From the NCBI RefSeq assembly GCF_032681285.1, contig NZ_CP136336.1:5530181-5594180 (forward strand): DNA of 64,000 nt, read 5' to 3'. Position 1 is the first letter of the stretch. Each line of letters opens with the position of its first letter. Origin of the DNA: Piscinibacter gummiphilus (lineage in GTDB: Bacteria > Pseudomonadota > Gammaproteobacteria > Burkholderiales > Burkholderiaceae_C). The translations under genes were made by a program, and so were the position numbers. The notes below the pieces were generated by a model that searched no databases, was not told the DNA's origin, and was given only the letters and a program-made list of their open reading frames with translations. This document shows positions 8,567 through 16,840 of this stretch, piece after piece.

Positions 8567-9601
8567 TCAGGTCTTCTTCGGCGCCGGCCCGCACGAGCCG
8601 CGGGGGATGAAGTCGCTCACGAGCGTCACGCTCTTCGGCGGCCCTTCTTCGCCGCGCATGCGCGCGAGCAGCAGCGCGGTGGCTTCGTCGGCCGCCTTCT
8701 CCAGGTCGATGCGCAACGACGAGATCGCCGGCACATGGCCGGCCGCGAAATCGGGGTCACCGAAGGAGACCACCGACACGTCGTCCGGGATGCGCAGGCG
8801 TTGTGCGCCAATGGCGTTCAGCGTGTCGTTGAGGATCGTCGTGCCCATCACCAGGAGCGCGGTCGGCCGGTCGGTGCGGCGCAGCAGCGTGCTCACCGCC
8901 TCGAAGGCCGAGCTCGTGGCCGAGGGCAGGTGCACGATGAACTCTTCGTTGACCTCGAGCTTGGCCAGCTTGTAGCCCATGCGGTAGCCCTCGGTGCGGC
9001 GGCGGATCGGCCGGTTGGGCGACTGCGACAACACCATCGCGATGCGCTTGTGGCCGAGGCCCGCGAGGTACTGCACCAGGTTCTTCACGCCCGGCACGTG
9101 CTCGAACAGCACGCTGTCGGTGGGCGAGTCCATGTCGCGGTCGAGGATCACGGTGGGCACCGGCAACGAGCGCACCGCGGCGAGCACCTCGCGGTCGCGC
9201 TCGTTGCCCGGGGCGATCAGCAGGCCGTCCATGCCACGGCTCACGAAGGTGGAGAGGATCTCGATCTCGCGCTCGGCCTGGTTCAGGCTGTTGGCCAGCA
9301 GCATCATGTACCCGTGCGGGCGCAGGCGCTCCTCGAGCCCACGGTAGAGCTTGGCGTAGAGCGGGTTCGCCACGTCGGTCAGCAGGCAGCCCACGGTGCG
9401 CGAGCTGCGCAGGCGCAGCGACTGTGCCGCGTGGTTGGGGCGGTAGCCGAGCTGCTTGATGGCACGCTCCACCTTCTCGCGCGTGCCCTCGCTCACGTTG
9501 GCCACCTTGTTGATGACCCGCGAGGCACTGCCGAGCGACACGCCCGCCAGTTCGGCCACGTCGCGGATGCTGAGGTTCTTGGGTTTGGAGGCGCGTGGCA
9601 T
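8567..9601 (-). CDS. LacI-family transcriptional regulator
   Basis: A 344-residue regulator starting MPRASKPKNLSIRDVAELAG. The helix-turn-helix DVAELAGVSLGSASRVIN and hinge helix (HAAQSLRLRSS) are at the N-terminus, followed by a periplasmic-binding-like sensor domain (TVGCLLTDVANPLYAKLYRG ... HKRIAMVL). A longer reading frame upstream exists, but the hinge and HTH positions fit the start at 9601. It is convergent with the oxidoreductase operon at 6159-8557, and a perfect LacI-type palindrome lies in front of that operon, so that operon is the likely target. Inducer unknown. Confidence 0.9.
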   Translation of the reverse strand: MPRASKPKNLSIRDVAELAGVSLGSASRVINKVANVSEGTREKVERAIKQLGYRPNHAAQSLRLRSSRTVGCLLTDVANPLYAKLYRGLEERLRPHGYMMLLANSLNQAEREIEILSTFVSRGMDGLLIAPGNERDREVLAAVRSLPVPTVILDRDMDSPTDSVLFEHVPGVKNLVQYLAGLGHKRIAMVLSQSPNRPIRRRTEGYRMGYKLAKLEVNEEFIVHLPSATSSAFEAVSTLLRRTDRPTALLVMGTTILNDTLNAIGAQRLRIPDDVSVVSFGDPDFAAGHVPAISSLRIDLEKAADEATALLLARMRGEEGPPKSVTLVSDFIPRGSCGPAPKKT

Positions 9602-9660
9602 CGGTGTGAACCTCGCAAGAGAGGCCCGTGGAGTGAGGCGCGAGAATTGTAGGGACGCCC

Positions 9661-10010
9661 ATGCCGCGCAAACCCCGCACCTCCACGCCACGCTCGCACC
9701 AGTACCACGTCTACGTGGTGGAGCTCGACGACCGCGTCTGGAACCACGCGCGTTTCCGCGCCGCCAACCCCGACTACCAGCTCGGCAAGCCCTTCGTCTA
9801 CGTCGGCATGACCGGGCTCGACCCCGACCTGCGCTTCGACAAGCACAAGGCCGGCATCCAGGCCAACCGCTACGTGCAGGAGCACGGGCTGCGCCTCTTG
9901 CCCGAGGTGTACGAGGTCTACAACCCGATGCGTATGACGGGGCGAAGGAGATGGAGGTGGAACTCGCGATCGGCTTGCGCGAGAAGGGTTGGGGGGTGTG
10001 GCAGGCCTAG
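9661..10010 (+). pseudogene. GIY-YIG-like small protein with a frameshift near its 3' end
   Basis: ATG at 9661 opens a frame with YHVYVVELDD ... FVYVGMTGLDPDLRFDKHK, which resembles GIY-YIG nuclease-type domains (Tyr-Val-Gly-Met-Thr, then Arg and His-Lys). After YNPM (9928-9930) the frame goes out of register. The next frame over, from 9933, reads YDGAKEMEVELAIGLREKGW and stops at 10008-10010. Adding one base at about 9931 would restore a 116-residue protein. It is either a true frameshift or a sequencing error. The stop TAG at 10008-10010 shares a CTAG with the stop of the convergent nrtR. Confidence 0.7.
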
Positions 10011-10732
10011 CCGCGTGGGCTGAAGGTGCGCGGGAAGAACACGGCCTTCTCGCGATCCTTCAGCCGGTAGCCCATGGGCGGCCGGTTGGAGTCGCTCTCG
10101 ACGACACCTACTTCCTCGAGGAAGTCCGCCGCCAGCATGCGGGTGCGGAAGCCGCTCTTGTCCACGGCGCGGCCGAGCACGATCTCGTACATGTGCTGCA
10201 ACTGCGGCAGGGTGAACGGCTCGGGCAGCAGGAAGGCGGGCAGCGAGGTGTATTCGACCTTGCTGCGCAAGCGCTCGACAGCGGCCTGCAAGAGCTCGTG
10301 GTGGTCGAAGGCCAGCCGCGGGCGCTTCTTCAGCACCGCCTCGACCTCGAACCATGCCACGTCGGCGGCATTCGCGCCCTTGGCCAGCGCCAGGTCGTCG
10401 CTCGGCAACAAGGCGAAGTACACATGCGTGGCCGACCAGCCGCGCGGGTCGCGGGTGGCGTTGCCCCAGCTGCCGAGTTGCTCCAGGTACGGGCTCGCGA
10501 CGGCGGTCTTCTCACGCAGCTTGCGGCGTGCGCAGTCGAGCAACGAGTCGTCGCGCGTGACGTCGACATACCCCCCGGGCAAGGCCCACTGGCCCGGAAA
10601 GGGTTCGCCGGCGTCCGACGGACGCTGCACCAGCAGCACCTGCAAGGCGTCGTCGCGCACGCTGAAGATCGCCACGTCGACGGTGGTGTAGGGGCGCGGG
10701 AAGTCCGCGCCCGCGCTCATGCGCCGGCTCAT
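10007..10732 (-). CDS. nrtR: NrtR-type regulator of NAD metabolism (Nudix-like domain plus winged helix)
   Basis: A 241-residue protein. Residues about 15-150 form a Nudix-like fold (TTVDVAIFSV, PGQWALPGGYVDV), but the Nudix box is broken: after GGYVDV the expected REUXEE reads RRKLREK, so the catalytic glutamates are missing. The C-terminal part (YTSLPAFLLPEPFTLPQLQH onwards) is the winged helix of NrtR. NrtR proteins bind ADP-ribose and repress NAD genes. It is the last gene of the pncA-pncB-nadE-nadM operon and its ATG overlaps the nadM stop (ATGA), so the operon context fits exactly. Confidence 0.85.
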   Translation of the reverse strand: MSRRMSAGADFPRPYTTVDVAIFSVRDDALQVLLVQRPSDAGEPFPGQWALPGGYVDVTRDDSLLDCARRKLREKTAVASPYLEQLGSWGNATRDPRGWSATHVYFALLPSDDLALAKGANAADVAWFEVEAVLKKRPRLAFDHHELLQAAVERLRSKVEYTSLPAFLLPEPFTLPQLQHMYEIVLGRAVDKSGFRTRMLAADFLEEVGVVESDSNRPPMGYRLKDREKAVFFPRTFSPRG

Positions 10733-11775
10733 GTCTCCGTCAAGTCCAGGAAGTGATCCAGCATGTGGAAGTGATCGTCGTGAAACCGATCCTCCATCGT
10801 CGCCAGTCGCGCGATCGGCACCCACTCGACCGACTGCGCATCGTCGTCGGCCTGCACCTCCGGCAGCTCGCGCTCGCCGAGGTCGAAGTAGTGCGCGTGG
10901 GTGATCACGCGCCCGCGCTGGCTTCGGTCGGGGTGGTCGAAGACGGCCACGTCGACGAGGCTTGAGCGCATCGTGAGGTCGAGCAGGGTCAGGTGCGTCT
11001 CTTCCTTCAGCTCGCGCAGGCAGGACTGGTAGACGGTCTCGCGCTGTTCGATGAAGCCGCCGGGCACGGCGTACAGGCCCTTGCCGGGCGCCTTGCCACG
11101 CTGGATCAGCAACACGTGGTTGGCGCAGCGCACCACCGCGTCGACCGTCACGAAGACGGGCGCGTACGGCGAGCCGGCCCACTTGGCCTTCTCCTCGCGC
11201 AGCAGGCGCCATTCCTCGCGCAGCGCGTCGAAGTGCGGCAGGCGCACCCAGGCGCGCAGGAAGTCGAGCGTGCTCGGCGGCGCCTGGCCGACGAGCGCGG
11301 CGAGCGTCGCCTCGATGTTGTGGGCACCTTCCGCATAGAGCGCATCGCGCAGGCCCGTGCCATCGGCACCCGGCACGCGCTCGACCGAGATCACGGTCCA
11401 GCCCTGGAAGCTGCGCAGGTACTCGCTCGTCGCATCCTTGTAGTGGCCGACGAGCGCCACGCTCGCACCATCGCCGCACAGGTCGGCCACGCCGCGTTGC
11501 ACGGCCTGCACCCAGCGCGCTTCGTCGTAGTGGTCGCGCATGGGCAAGAACTTCACACGCTCGCGCTCCTCGGCGTTGAGCGCCAGGCGCACGACCTCGG
11601 CGCGCTCCTGCCAGGTGAGCGGGTTCTTGGGCGTGCGCGCCTGCCAGGCCGAGCCGATTACGAGCACCACGGTGGGCGCGATCTCGAGCGCGTGTTTCAG
11701 CAATGCGAGGTGCCCCAGGTGAAAGGGCTGGAAGCGGCCGACGTAGACCGCGACATCGGGAGTGGGAGTGGTCAT
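10729..11775 (-). CDS. nadM: Bifunctional NMN adenylyltransferase / Nudix ADP-ribose pyrophosphatase
   Basis: A 348-residue fusion. The N-terminal domain has GRFQPFHLGH, the nucleotidyltransferase signature of NadM, which makes NAD from NMN and ATP. The C-terminal domain has an intact Nudix box (GGFIEQRETVYQSC then LRELKEETHL), so the hydrolase half should be active, probably on ADP-ribose. This architecture is known from Synechocystis and Francisella. ATG at 11775 is used; a GTG at 11787 overlapping the nadE stop is an alternative. The stop overlaps the nrtR start. Confidence 0.9.
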   Translation of the reverse strand: MTTPTPDVAVYVGRFQPFHLGHLALLKHALEIAPTVVLVIGSAWQARTPKNPLTWQERAEVVRLALNAEERERVKFLPMRDHYDEARWVQAVQRGVADLCGDGASVALVGHYKDATSEYLRSFQGWTVISVERVPGADGTGLRDALYAEGAHNIEATLAALVGQAPPSTLDFLRAWVRLPHFDALREEWRLLREEKAKWAGSPYAPVFVTVDAVVRCANHVLLIQRGKAPGKGLYAVPGGFIEQRETVYQSCLRELKEETHLTLLDLTMRSSLVDVAVFDHPDRSQRGRVITHAHYFDLGERELPEVQADDDAQSVEWVPIARLATMEDRFHDDHFHMLDHFLDLTET

Positions 11776-11783
11776 CGTGGGGC

Positions 11784-13484
11784 TCACACGTGTTTGGCGG
11801 CAATCGGCATCTGCCGCCCGGTGCCGAAGGCGCGTGCACGCACGCGGATGATGGGCGGCGACTGGCGCCGCTTGTACTCGTTGCGCGCGATCATCATGCG
11901 CACCTTCTGCAGCAGGGCCGCGCCGTCGGGCGTGGCGGTCAGCTTGTCGACGAAGGCGGTCGCTTGCGCGAACTCCCAGGCCGCCAGCCGCGGGCCTTCG
12001 ATCAGCACCTTGAGCACTTCGTCGAGCACCTCGTAGGGCGGCAGGCTGTCGGTGTCTTTCTGACCGGGGGCGAGTTCGGCCGAGGGCGGCTTGTCGATGA
12101 TGGCGTGGGGAATGAGTTCGCGGCCGGCGGCTTCGTTCACATGCCGCGAGAGCGCGAACACCTCCGTCTTGTAGAGATCACCCAAGAGGCCGAGGCCGCC
12201 GTTGGTGTCGCCGTACAGCGTGCAGTAGCCCACCGAGATCTCCGACTTGTTGCCCGTGGTGAGCAGCAGGTGGCCGAAGTGGTTGCTGTACTCCATGAGG
12301 ATGGTGCCGCGGATGCGCGCCTGCAGGTTCTCCAGCGGCAGGCCTTGCAGCGGTGCGCCGAAGCTCGCGTCGAACTGCGCCGCGTAGCCGTCCACCAGCG
12401 CCTTGATGGGGTGGGTGTGCAGCGCGATGCCGAGGTTGCGGCTGAGCAGCACCGAATCGTCGACCGATCCCGACGACGAGAACTTCGAGGGCATGGTCAC
12501 GCCGACCACGTTGTCGGGCCCCAGCGCCTCGGCGGCGAGCGCCAGCGTGAGCGCACTGTCGATGCCGCCGGAGGAGCCCACCACCACCTGGCCGAAGCCG
12601 CAGCGGCGGGCGTAGTCGCGCAGGCCCAGCACGATCTGCGCGCGGTAGAAAGCCATGGTCGGCAGGCCCTTGGGGTCGACCGGCGGCAGCGCCTCACCGG
12701 CACGGGTGAGGAAGTGGCCGTTGTCGAAGCGCAGCACGCGCACGTCTTCCACGAAGCGCTGCGCCTCGTAGACCACGCCGCGCTCGGGCTCCACCGCAAA
12801 CGACGCACCGTCGAACACGACCTGGTCCTGCCCGCCCACCTGATTGACGTAGAGGATGGGCAGGCCGTGGCGGCGGCTCGCATCGCCGAACACCTGGTGC
12901 CGCTGCTCGCGCTTGCCGATGTTGGAGGGGCTCGCGTTGATGCTCACCACGAGGTCGGGCGCCGCATCGCGCATGCGCTGGAAGGGGTTGACCGTGTAGT
13001 CGAGGCCTTCGTCGTTCCAGCCGTCCTCGCAGATCATCACGCCGACCTGCGTGTGACCGATGCGCAGCACGCGTGCCACGTCGGGCCCCGGCTCGAAGTG
13101 GCGGTGCTCGTCGAAGATGTTGTAGGTGGGCAGCAGTTGCTTGGCGTACTGCAGCACCACCTCGCCCGCATGGATCACGAGCAGCATGTTGTGCAGGCGC
13201 TTGCCCGGCCCGACACGCGGCACCGGCGCCCCCAGCACCCAGTGCAGGTTACGCAGCTGGCGCGAGGCGCTGCGCAACTCGTCGATGCCGGCGGCCACTC
13301 GGTCCATGAAATGCAGCTCGTCGAGCAGGTCGCCGGGGTAGTAGCCGGTGAGCGAGAGTTCGGAGAACACGATCAGCTCGGCGCCGTCGAGCGCGGCCTG
13401 CTGCGCGGCCGCGATCATCTTCTGCGCATTGCCTTCGATGTCGCCGACGAAGTAGTTGAGCTGGGCGACGGCGATGTTCAGCAT
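11784..13484 (-). CDS. nadE: Glutamine-dependent NAD+ synthetase
   Basis: A 566-residue two-domain enzyme. The N-terminal nitrilase-type glutaminase domain ([19 protein letters not shown]; Glu in FSELSLTGYYPGD; Cys in MICEDGW) releases ammonia. The C-terminal synthetase domain has the SSGGIDSAL ATP-pyrophosphatase loop and amidates nicotinate adenine dinucleotide to NAD. Its start is fixed by an unusually perfect Shine-Dalgarno AAGGAGGTGA inside the end of pncB, and its ATG overlaps the pncB stop by one base. The length is normal for the glutamine-dependent form. Confidence 0.95.
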   Translation of the reverse strand: MLNIAVAQLNYFVGDIEGNAQKMIAAAQQAALDGAELIVFSELSLTGYYPGDLLDELHFMDRVAAGIDELRSASRQLRNLHWVLGAPVPRVGPGKRLHNMLLVIHAGEVVLQYAKQLLPTYNIFDEHRHFEPGPDVARVLRIGHTQVGVMICEDGWNDEGLDYTVNPFQRMRDAAPDLVVSINASPSNIGKREQRHQVFGDASRRHGLPILYVNQVGGQDQVVFDGASFAVEPERGVVYEAQRFVEDVRVLRFDNGHFLTRAGEALPPVDPKGLPTMAFYRAQIVLGLRDYARRCGFGQVVVGSSGGIDSALTLALAAEALGPDNVVGVTMPSKFSSSGSVDDSVLLSRNLGIALHTHPIKALVDGYAAQFDASFGAPLQGLPLENLQARIRGTILMEYSNHFGHLLLTTGNKSEISVGYCTLYGDTNGGLGLLGDLYKTEVFALSRHVNEAAGRELIPHAIIDKPPSAELAPGQKDTDSLPPYEVLDEVLKVLIEGPRLAAWEFAQATAFVDKLTATPDGAALLQKVRMMIARNEYKRRQSPPIIRVRARAFGTGRQMPIAAKHV

Positions 13485-14677
13485 CAGGTCACCTCCTTCA
13501 CGTTGAACACCTGGCGCAGGTAGGCCAGGAAGGTGTGGTCCTCGCACAAGGTCTTGCCCGGCGAGTCGGAGAGTTTCGCCACCGGCTGGCCGTTGCAGTG
13601 GGTCAGCTTCATCACGATGTTGAGCGGCACGAGGCCCACGTCGTTGCTGAGCGAGGTGCCGATGCCGAAGCCGGTCTGCGTGCGGTCGGCGAAATGGCGG
13701 TAGAGCTGGAAGGCGGTGGGCAGGTCCAGCCCGTCGCTGAAGACGAGGCGCTTGGTGCGTGCGTCGATGCGCAACTTCGCGTAGTGGGCCAAGGCTTTTT
13801 CGCCCCACACCACCGGGTCGCCCGAGTCGTGGCGCAGGCCGTCGAAGAGCTTGGCGAAGTAGAGGTCGAAGTCGGCGAGGAAGGCGTCCATGCCGACCAC
13901 GTCGGTGAGCGCCACGCCGAGGTCGCCGCGGTATTCCTGCACCCAGTCTTCGAGCGCAGCCTTCTGGAAATCGCGCAGGCGCACGCCGAAGGCCTGGTAG
14001 GCCTGCAGGTACTCGTGCGCCATGGTGCCGATGGGCACGAGGCCCAGCGTGCGGGCGAGGTGCACGTTGGAGCTGCCCTTGAAGAACTGCGGCACGTTCT
14101 CCTTCAAGGTGGCCACCACCTCTTCCTGCCACGCCCCGCTGAAGCGCCGGCGCACGCCGAAGTCGAAGAACTCGAAGGGGTTGGCGCGAACCGGCTCGGA
14201 CTCGAAGGCACGCAATTGCGCGAGCTTGGCCTGCAAGCGGCGGCGGCCCTCGGCCAGTGCAGTGGCCTGCTCGAAACGGCGGAAGTACAGCTCGTTGACG
14301 ATCGCGAGCACGTAGATCTCGAAACCCATCACATGCACCTGCGGCCCCTTGGCCACGATCTCCAGCACCGGGCCCGTGGCGCGCGCCTCGATGAAACGGC
14401 GCTGGAAGCGGAAGATGCGCAGGAAGTCGACGAAGTCGCTCTTGATGAAGCGCAGGCCGCCGAGGTAGGCCAGCTCTTCCTCGCGGAACGACAGGCTGCA
14501 CAGGTGGTCGAGCTGCGCATTCACCTCGGGCAACAGCTCGGCCAGCGGGTAGGCGGGCTGGTTGCGGCAGACGAAGCGGTACTCGGCCTGGGCCTGCGGG
14601 TGGCCATGCAGCAAGGTTTGCCACATGGTGAACTTGTAGAGGTCGGTCTCGAGCAGGTGCTGGATGACGGGGGTCAT
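13484..14677 (-). CDS. pncB: Nicotinate phosphoribosyltransferase
   Basis: A 397-residue protein, close to the length of E. coli PncB. It starts [18 protein letters not shown], the family's N-terminal signature. [13 protein letters not shown] contains the histidine region that is phosphorylated in PncB, and [18 protein letters not shown] with [11 protein letters not shown] are phosphate and ribose binding loops. It converts nicotinate and PRPP to nicotinate mononucleotide. It sits 28 bases after the nicotinamidase and overlaps nadE by one base, the natural order for salvage. Confidence 0.95.
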   Translation of the reverse strand: MTPVIQHLLETDLYKFTMWQTLLHGHPQAQAEYRFVCRNQPAYPLAELLPEVNAQLDHLCSLSFREEELAYLGGLRFIKSDFVDFLRIFRFQRRFIEARATGPVLEIVAKGPQVHVMGFEIYVLAIVNELYFRRFEQATALAEGRRRLQAKLAQLRAFESEPVRANPFEFFDFGVRRRFSGAWQEEVVATLKENVPQFFKGSSNVHLARTLGLVPIGTMAHEYLQAYQAFGVRLRDFQKAALEDWVQEYRGDLGVALTDVVGMDAFLADFDLYFAKLFDGLRHDSGDPVVWGEKALAHYAKLRIDARTKRLVFSDGLDLPTAFQLYRHFADRTQTGFGIGTSLSNDVGLVPLNIVMKLTHCNGQPVAKLSDSPGKTLCEDHTFLAYLRQVFNVKEVT

Positions 14678-14705
14678 GGTGAGCTCTCTATTTCAGTCCG
14701 CTTCT

Positions 14706-15572
14706 TCAGCGTGAGCCGGCCAGCAGTTCGGGCAGCAGGTCGGCGGTGGTGGCCAATTGGACGCCCCGCCCGCTCATGTCGGCGAGGAAGGCCTCGTGCT
14801 GCGCCTGGAATCCGCCCACCGGGCTCATGCAGTCGGTGAGGAGCACGATGCGTTCCGGCCGGCCGCCGGGCAGGTTCTCGACGATGTCTTCGGTCGTCGC
14901 CTTCACGCAGTGGCTGCTGGCCTCGCCGGCGATCACCAGCAGGCCCGCCGTGTCGAGCGCGGCGAGCAGCGTGCGGTTGAGCAGCGTCTCGGGGTCGGCT
15001 TCGTCGGGCACTTCGGCCTGCAGCGCGCTGTAGTGCTCGGTGAACGTGTTGCCACCCTTCATCACCTTGCGCACCACCTTGAGCTGCTGGGTCTCCCACA
15101 CGTTGTAGGCGTTGCGCACGTCGGGGTGCACGTTGTGGCCCCAGCTGCCCACCTCGCAGTGCACCGGCCACACCATCAGCGTGTAGCGGCCTCGGGCGTC
15201 GAGCGCGTCGAGGTAGGCCAGGGCGCGCGGCAGCATCGCGGGGTCGCGCGGCACGAACTCACCGGCGCGCACCTGCGCGGCCTTGATGGCGGTGAACGGC
15301 GCGACCGCGCCACCATCGCCCTTCTGCCAGAAGGTGGGGTGGGCGATGTGCAGGCGGTTGTGCGAGTCGAGGGTGATGGCGATGTCGCTCCACACGGCAC
15401 TCGTGTCGCGGATGAACGCCGCCAGGCGCTGCATGTCGGCGTGCGCGCCGGCCACCGGCAGGGTGGGCGCCACGCGCTGGCCGGTCAGCGCATCGGCCGG
15501 GCGGTAGGCCTCGGGCAGGTCGCAGAAGTCGTTTTGCGGATCGATGACGAGGAGCTGGAGGCGGCGGGTCAT
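14706..15572 (-). CDS. pncA: Cysteine hydrolase, probable nicotinamidase
   Basis: A 288-residue isochorismatase-fold hydrolase. Asp11 in VIDPQNDFCD, a lysine in VVRKVMKGGN and Cys222 in ASSHCVKAT make the catalytic triad pattern; TLDSHNRLHIAHPTFW carries the metal ligands of nicotinamidases. It is longer than E. coli PncA (about 213), with insertions in the middle. Position at the head of a pncB-nadE-nadM-nrtR operon strongly suggests nicotinamide to nicotinate hydrolysis. Starts at MTRRLQLLVID after AGGAGAAG. Confidence 0.85.
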   Translation of the reverse strand: MTRRLQLLVIDPQNDFCDLPEAYRPADALTGQRVAPTLPVAGAHADMQRLAAFIRDTSAVWSDIAITLDSHNRLHIAHPTFWQKGDGGAVAPFTAIKAAQVRAGEFVPRDPAMLPRALAYLDALDARGRYTLMVWPVHCEVGSWGHNVHPDVRNAYNVWETQQLKVVRKVMKGGNTFTEHYSALQAEVPDEADPETLLNRTLLAALDTAGLLVIAGEASSHCVKATTEDIVENLPGGRPERIVLLTDCMSPVGGFQAQHEAFLADMSGRGVQLATTADLLPELLAGSR

Positions 15573-15597
15573 GGTCTTCTCCTGATGAAGTGAGGCC

Positions 15598-15633
15598 AGC
15601 ATAGCGCAATAAGTTGGTCTGTGCAACTTGTTG
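15598..15633 (-). promoter_or_regulatory. NAD operon promoter overlapped by a palindrome, candidate NrtR operator
   Basis: On the minus strand TTGCAC (15626-15621) and TATGCT (15603-15598) are separated by exactly 17 bases, a good sigma-70 promoter 25 bases before pncA. An inverted repeat with arms CAATAAGTTG (15607-15616) and CAACTTGTTG (15624-15633), 9 of 10 positions paired, covers the -35 and the spacer. A repressor bound here would block the promoter. NrtR, encoded at the end of this operon, is the obvious candidate. Confidence 0.6.
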
Positions 15634-15745
15634 TCTTTGTTTCATGCGTTTCCGCAGGCAGACCGGGCTTGGGCCGCCGCCCAGCAATGTCATGGACGAG
15701 GCCGTATATTGCTGGCCCGCCCCATCCAACCCCCGGAGACAGCCC

Positions 15746-16423
15746 ATGAGCACACGCGGCAGCATGATCCAGATGACCATGAGCGACGGCGCCACCATCG
15801 GTGTCTACCACGTCGAGCCCAAGGGCCAGCGCCGCGGCGGGCTGGTGTTGATTCAGGAGATCTTCGGCGTCACCGAGCACATCAAGGAGCAGGCCGACCG
15901 TTTCGCCGACCAGGGCTTCGAGGTGCTCGCGCCCGCCATCTACGACCGCGAGGCCCCGGGCTTCCAGGCCAGCTACTCCGACGAAGACCGCGCCAAGGCC
16001 GTCAAGGTCGCGCGCGAGCTGCACCCGTTCAGGCTGTCGGTCGACGACGCGCAGACCTGCATCGACGCGCTCGGCAAGCGCGGCAAGGTCTTCATCACCG
16101 GCTACTGCTACGGCGGCTCGGTGGCATGGGCCGCGGCCTGCCGTTGCACCGGCCTCGCCGCCGCCTCGGGCTACTACGGCAGCCTGGTGCCGCAGTTCGC
16201 CAATGAAACGCCCAAGTGCCCGACCATCCTGCACTTCGGCAAGCACGACGCGGGCATCCCGCTCGACGGTGTGCAGAAGGTGATCGATGCGCACCCCGAG
16301 GTGCCGGTCTACCTCTACGACGCCGGCCACGGCTTCCAGTCCGACCGCCGCAAGGACTACGAGCCCGAGAGCGCCCGCCTCGCGTTCGAGCGCACGCTGG
16401 CGCTCTTCCAGTCGGTGACCTGA
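15746..16423 (+). CDS. Dienelactone hydrolase family protein
   Basis: A 225-residue alpha/beta hydrolase. The nucleophile is Cys in GYCYGGSVAWA, and Asp (GKHDAGIP) and His (DAGHGFQ) complete the triad, as in dienelactone hydrolases of aromatic degradation. An N-terminal LVLIQEIFGVTEHIK segment is also typical. No signal peptide. ATG at 15746 follows CCCGGAGAC. It is divergent from pncA and may share the regulatory region, and it is followed 11 bases later by a DUF2322-like gene. No other ring-cleavage gene is near, so a general carboxylesterase role is also possible. Confidence 0.9.
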   Translation: MSTRGSMIQMTMSDGATIGVYHVEPKGQRRGGLVLIQEIFGVTEHIKEQADRFADQGFEVLAPAIYDREAPGFQASYSDEDRAKAVKVARELHPFRLSVDDAQTCIDALGKRGKVFITGYCYGGSVAWAAACRCTGLAAASGYYGSLVPQFANETPKCPTILHFGKHDAGIPLDGVQKVIDAHPEVPVYLYDAGHGFQSDRRKDYEPESARLAFERTLALFQSVT

Positions 16424-16434
16424 GGCTTGCAACC

Positions 16435-16752
16435 ATGGCGTTCGCGGACAACCTCAAGACCCTGCCGCCGGTGAACCACCTGGCCGGCCTGCAACTGCTC
16501 GACGAACACGGCGCCACCGTGGCCACGCTCGACAACAAGCCCGGCTCCGCCGGCTCGGTGGCGGTCTACCACGCGCTGGCGCAGCGCTTCGGGGCCATCA
16601 CCGTCGAGGCCGCGCACGAAGGCCTCACGCTCTACGCCGAGCACACCGCCGACGCGCGCGCCCACCCCGGCAAGCACCCCAACATCGACCGCCTGCTGCA
16701 GCTCGTGGAGCGTGGCGGGCGCCTCACGGTCAAGCTCTTGCCGGCGAGTTGA
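16435..16752 (+). CDS. DUF2322-like small protein
   Basis: A 105-residue soluble protein starting MAFADNLKTLPPVNHLAG, with LYAEHTADARAHPGKHPNID in the second half. That His-rich segment matches my memory of DUF2322, a family common in beta- and gammaproteobacteria with no known function. It follows the dienelactone hydrolase after 11 bases and is probably co-transcribed. No membrane segment or signal peptide. Confidence 0.7.
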   Translation: MAFADNLKTLPPVNHLAGLQLLDEHGATVATLDNKPGSAGSVAVYHALAQRFGAITVEAAHEGLTLYAEHTADARAHPGKHPNIDRLLQLVERGGRLTVKLLPAS

Positions 16753-16840
16753 CTTAACACAGCTTCGATCAACCCGCTGGCCGGCGCCCAAGCCCAAGCT
16801 CTGATACCTTCCGCTCCCCGAGAGGATTGAGGAGACGCGC

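Noticed and set aside
11784..14624. One long minus-strand frame that would fuse nadE to upstream sequence.
   Set aside because: The upstream part is out-of-frame pncB shadow; nadE starts at 13484 after a perfect ribosome binding site.
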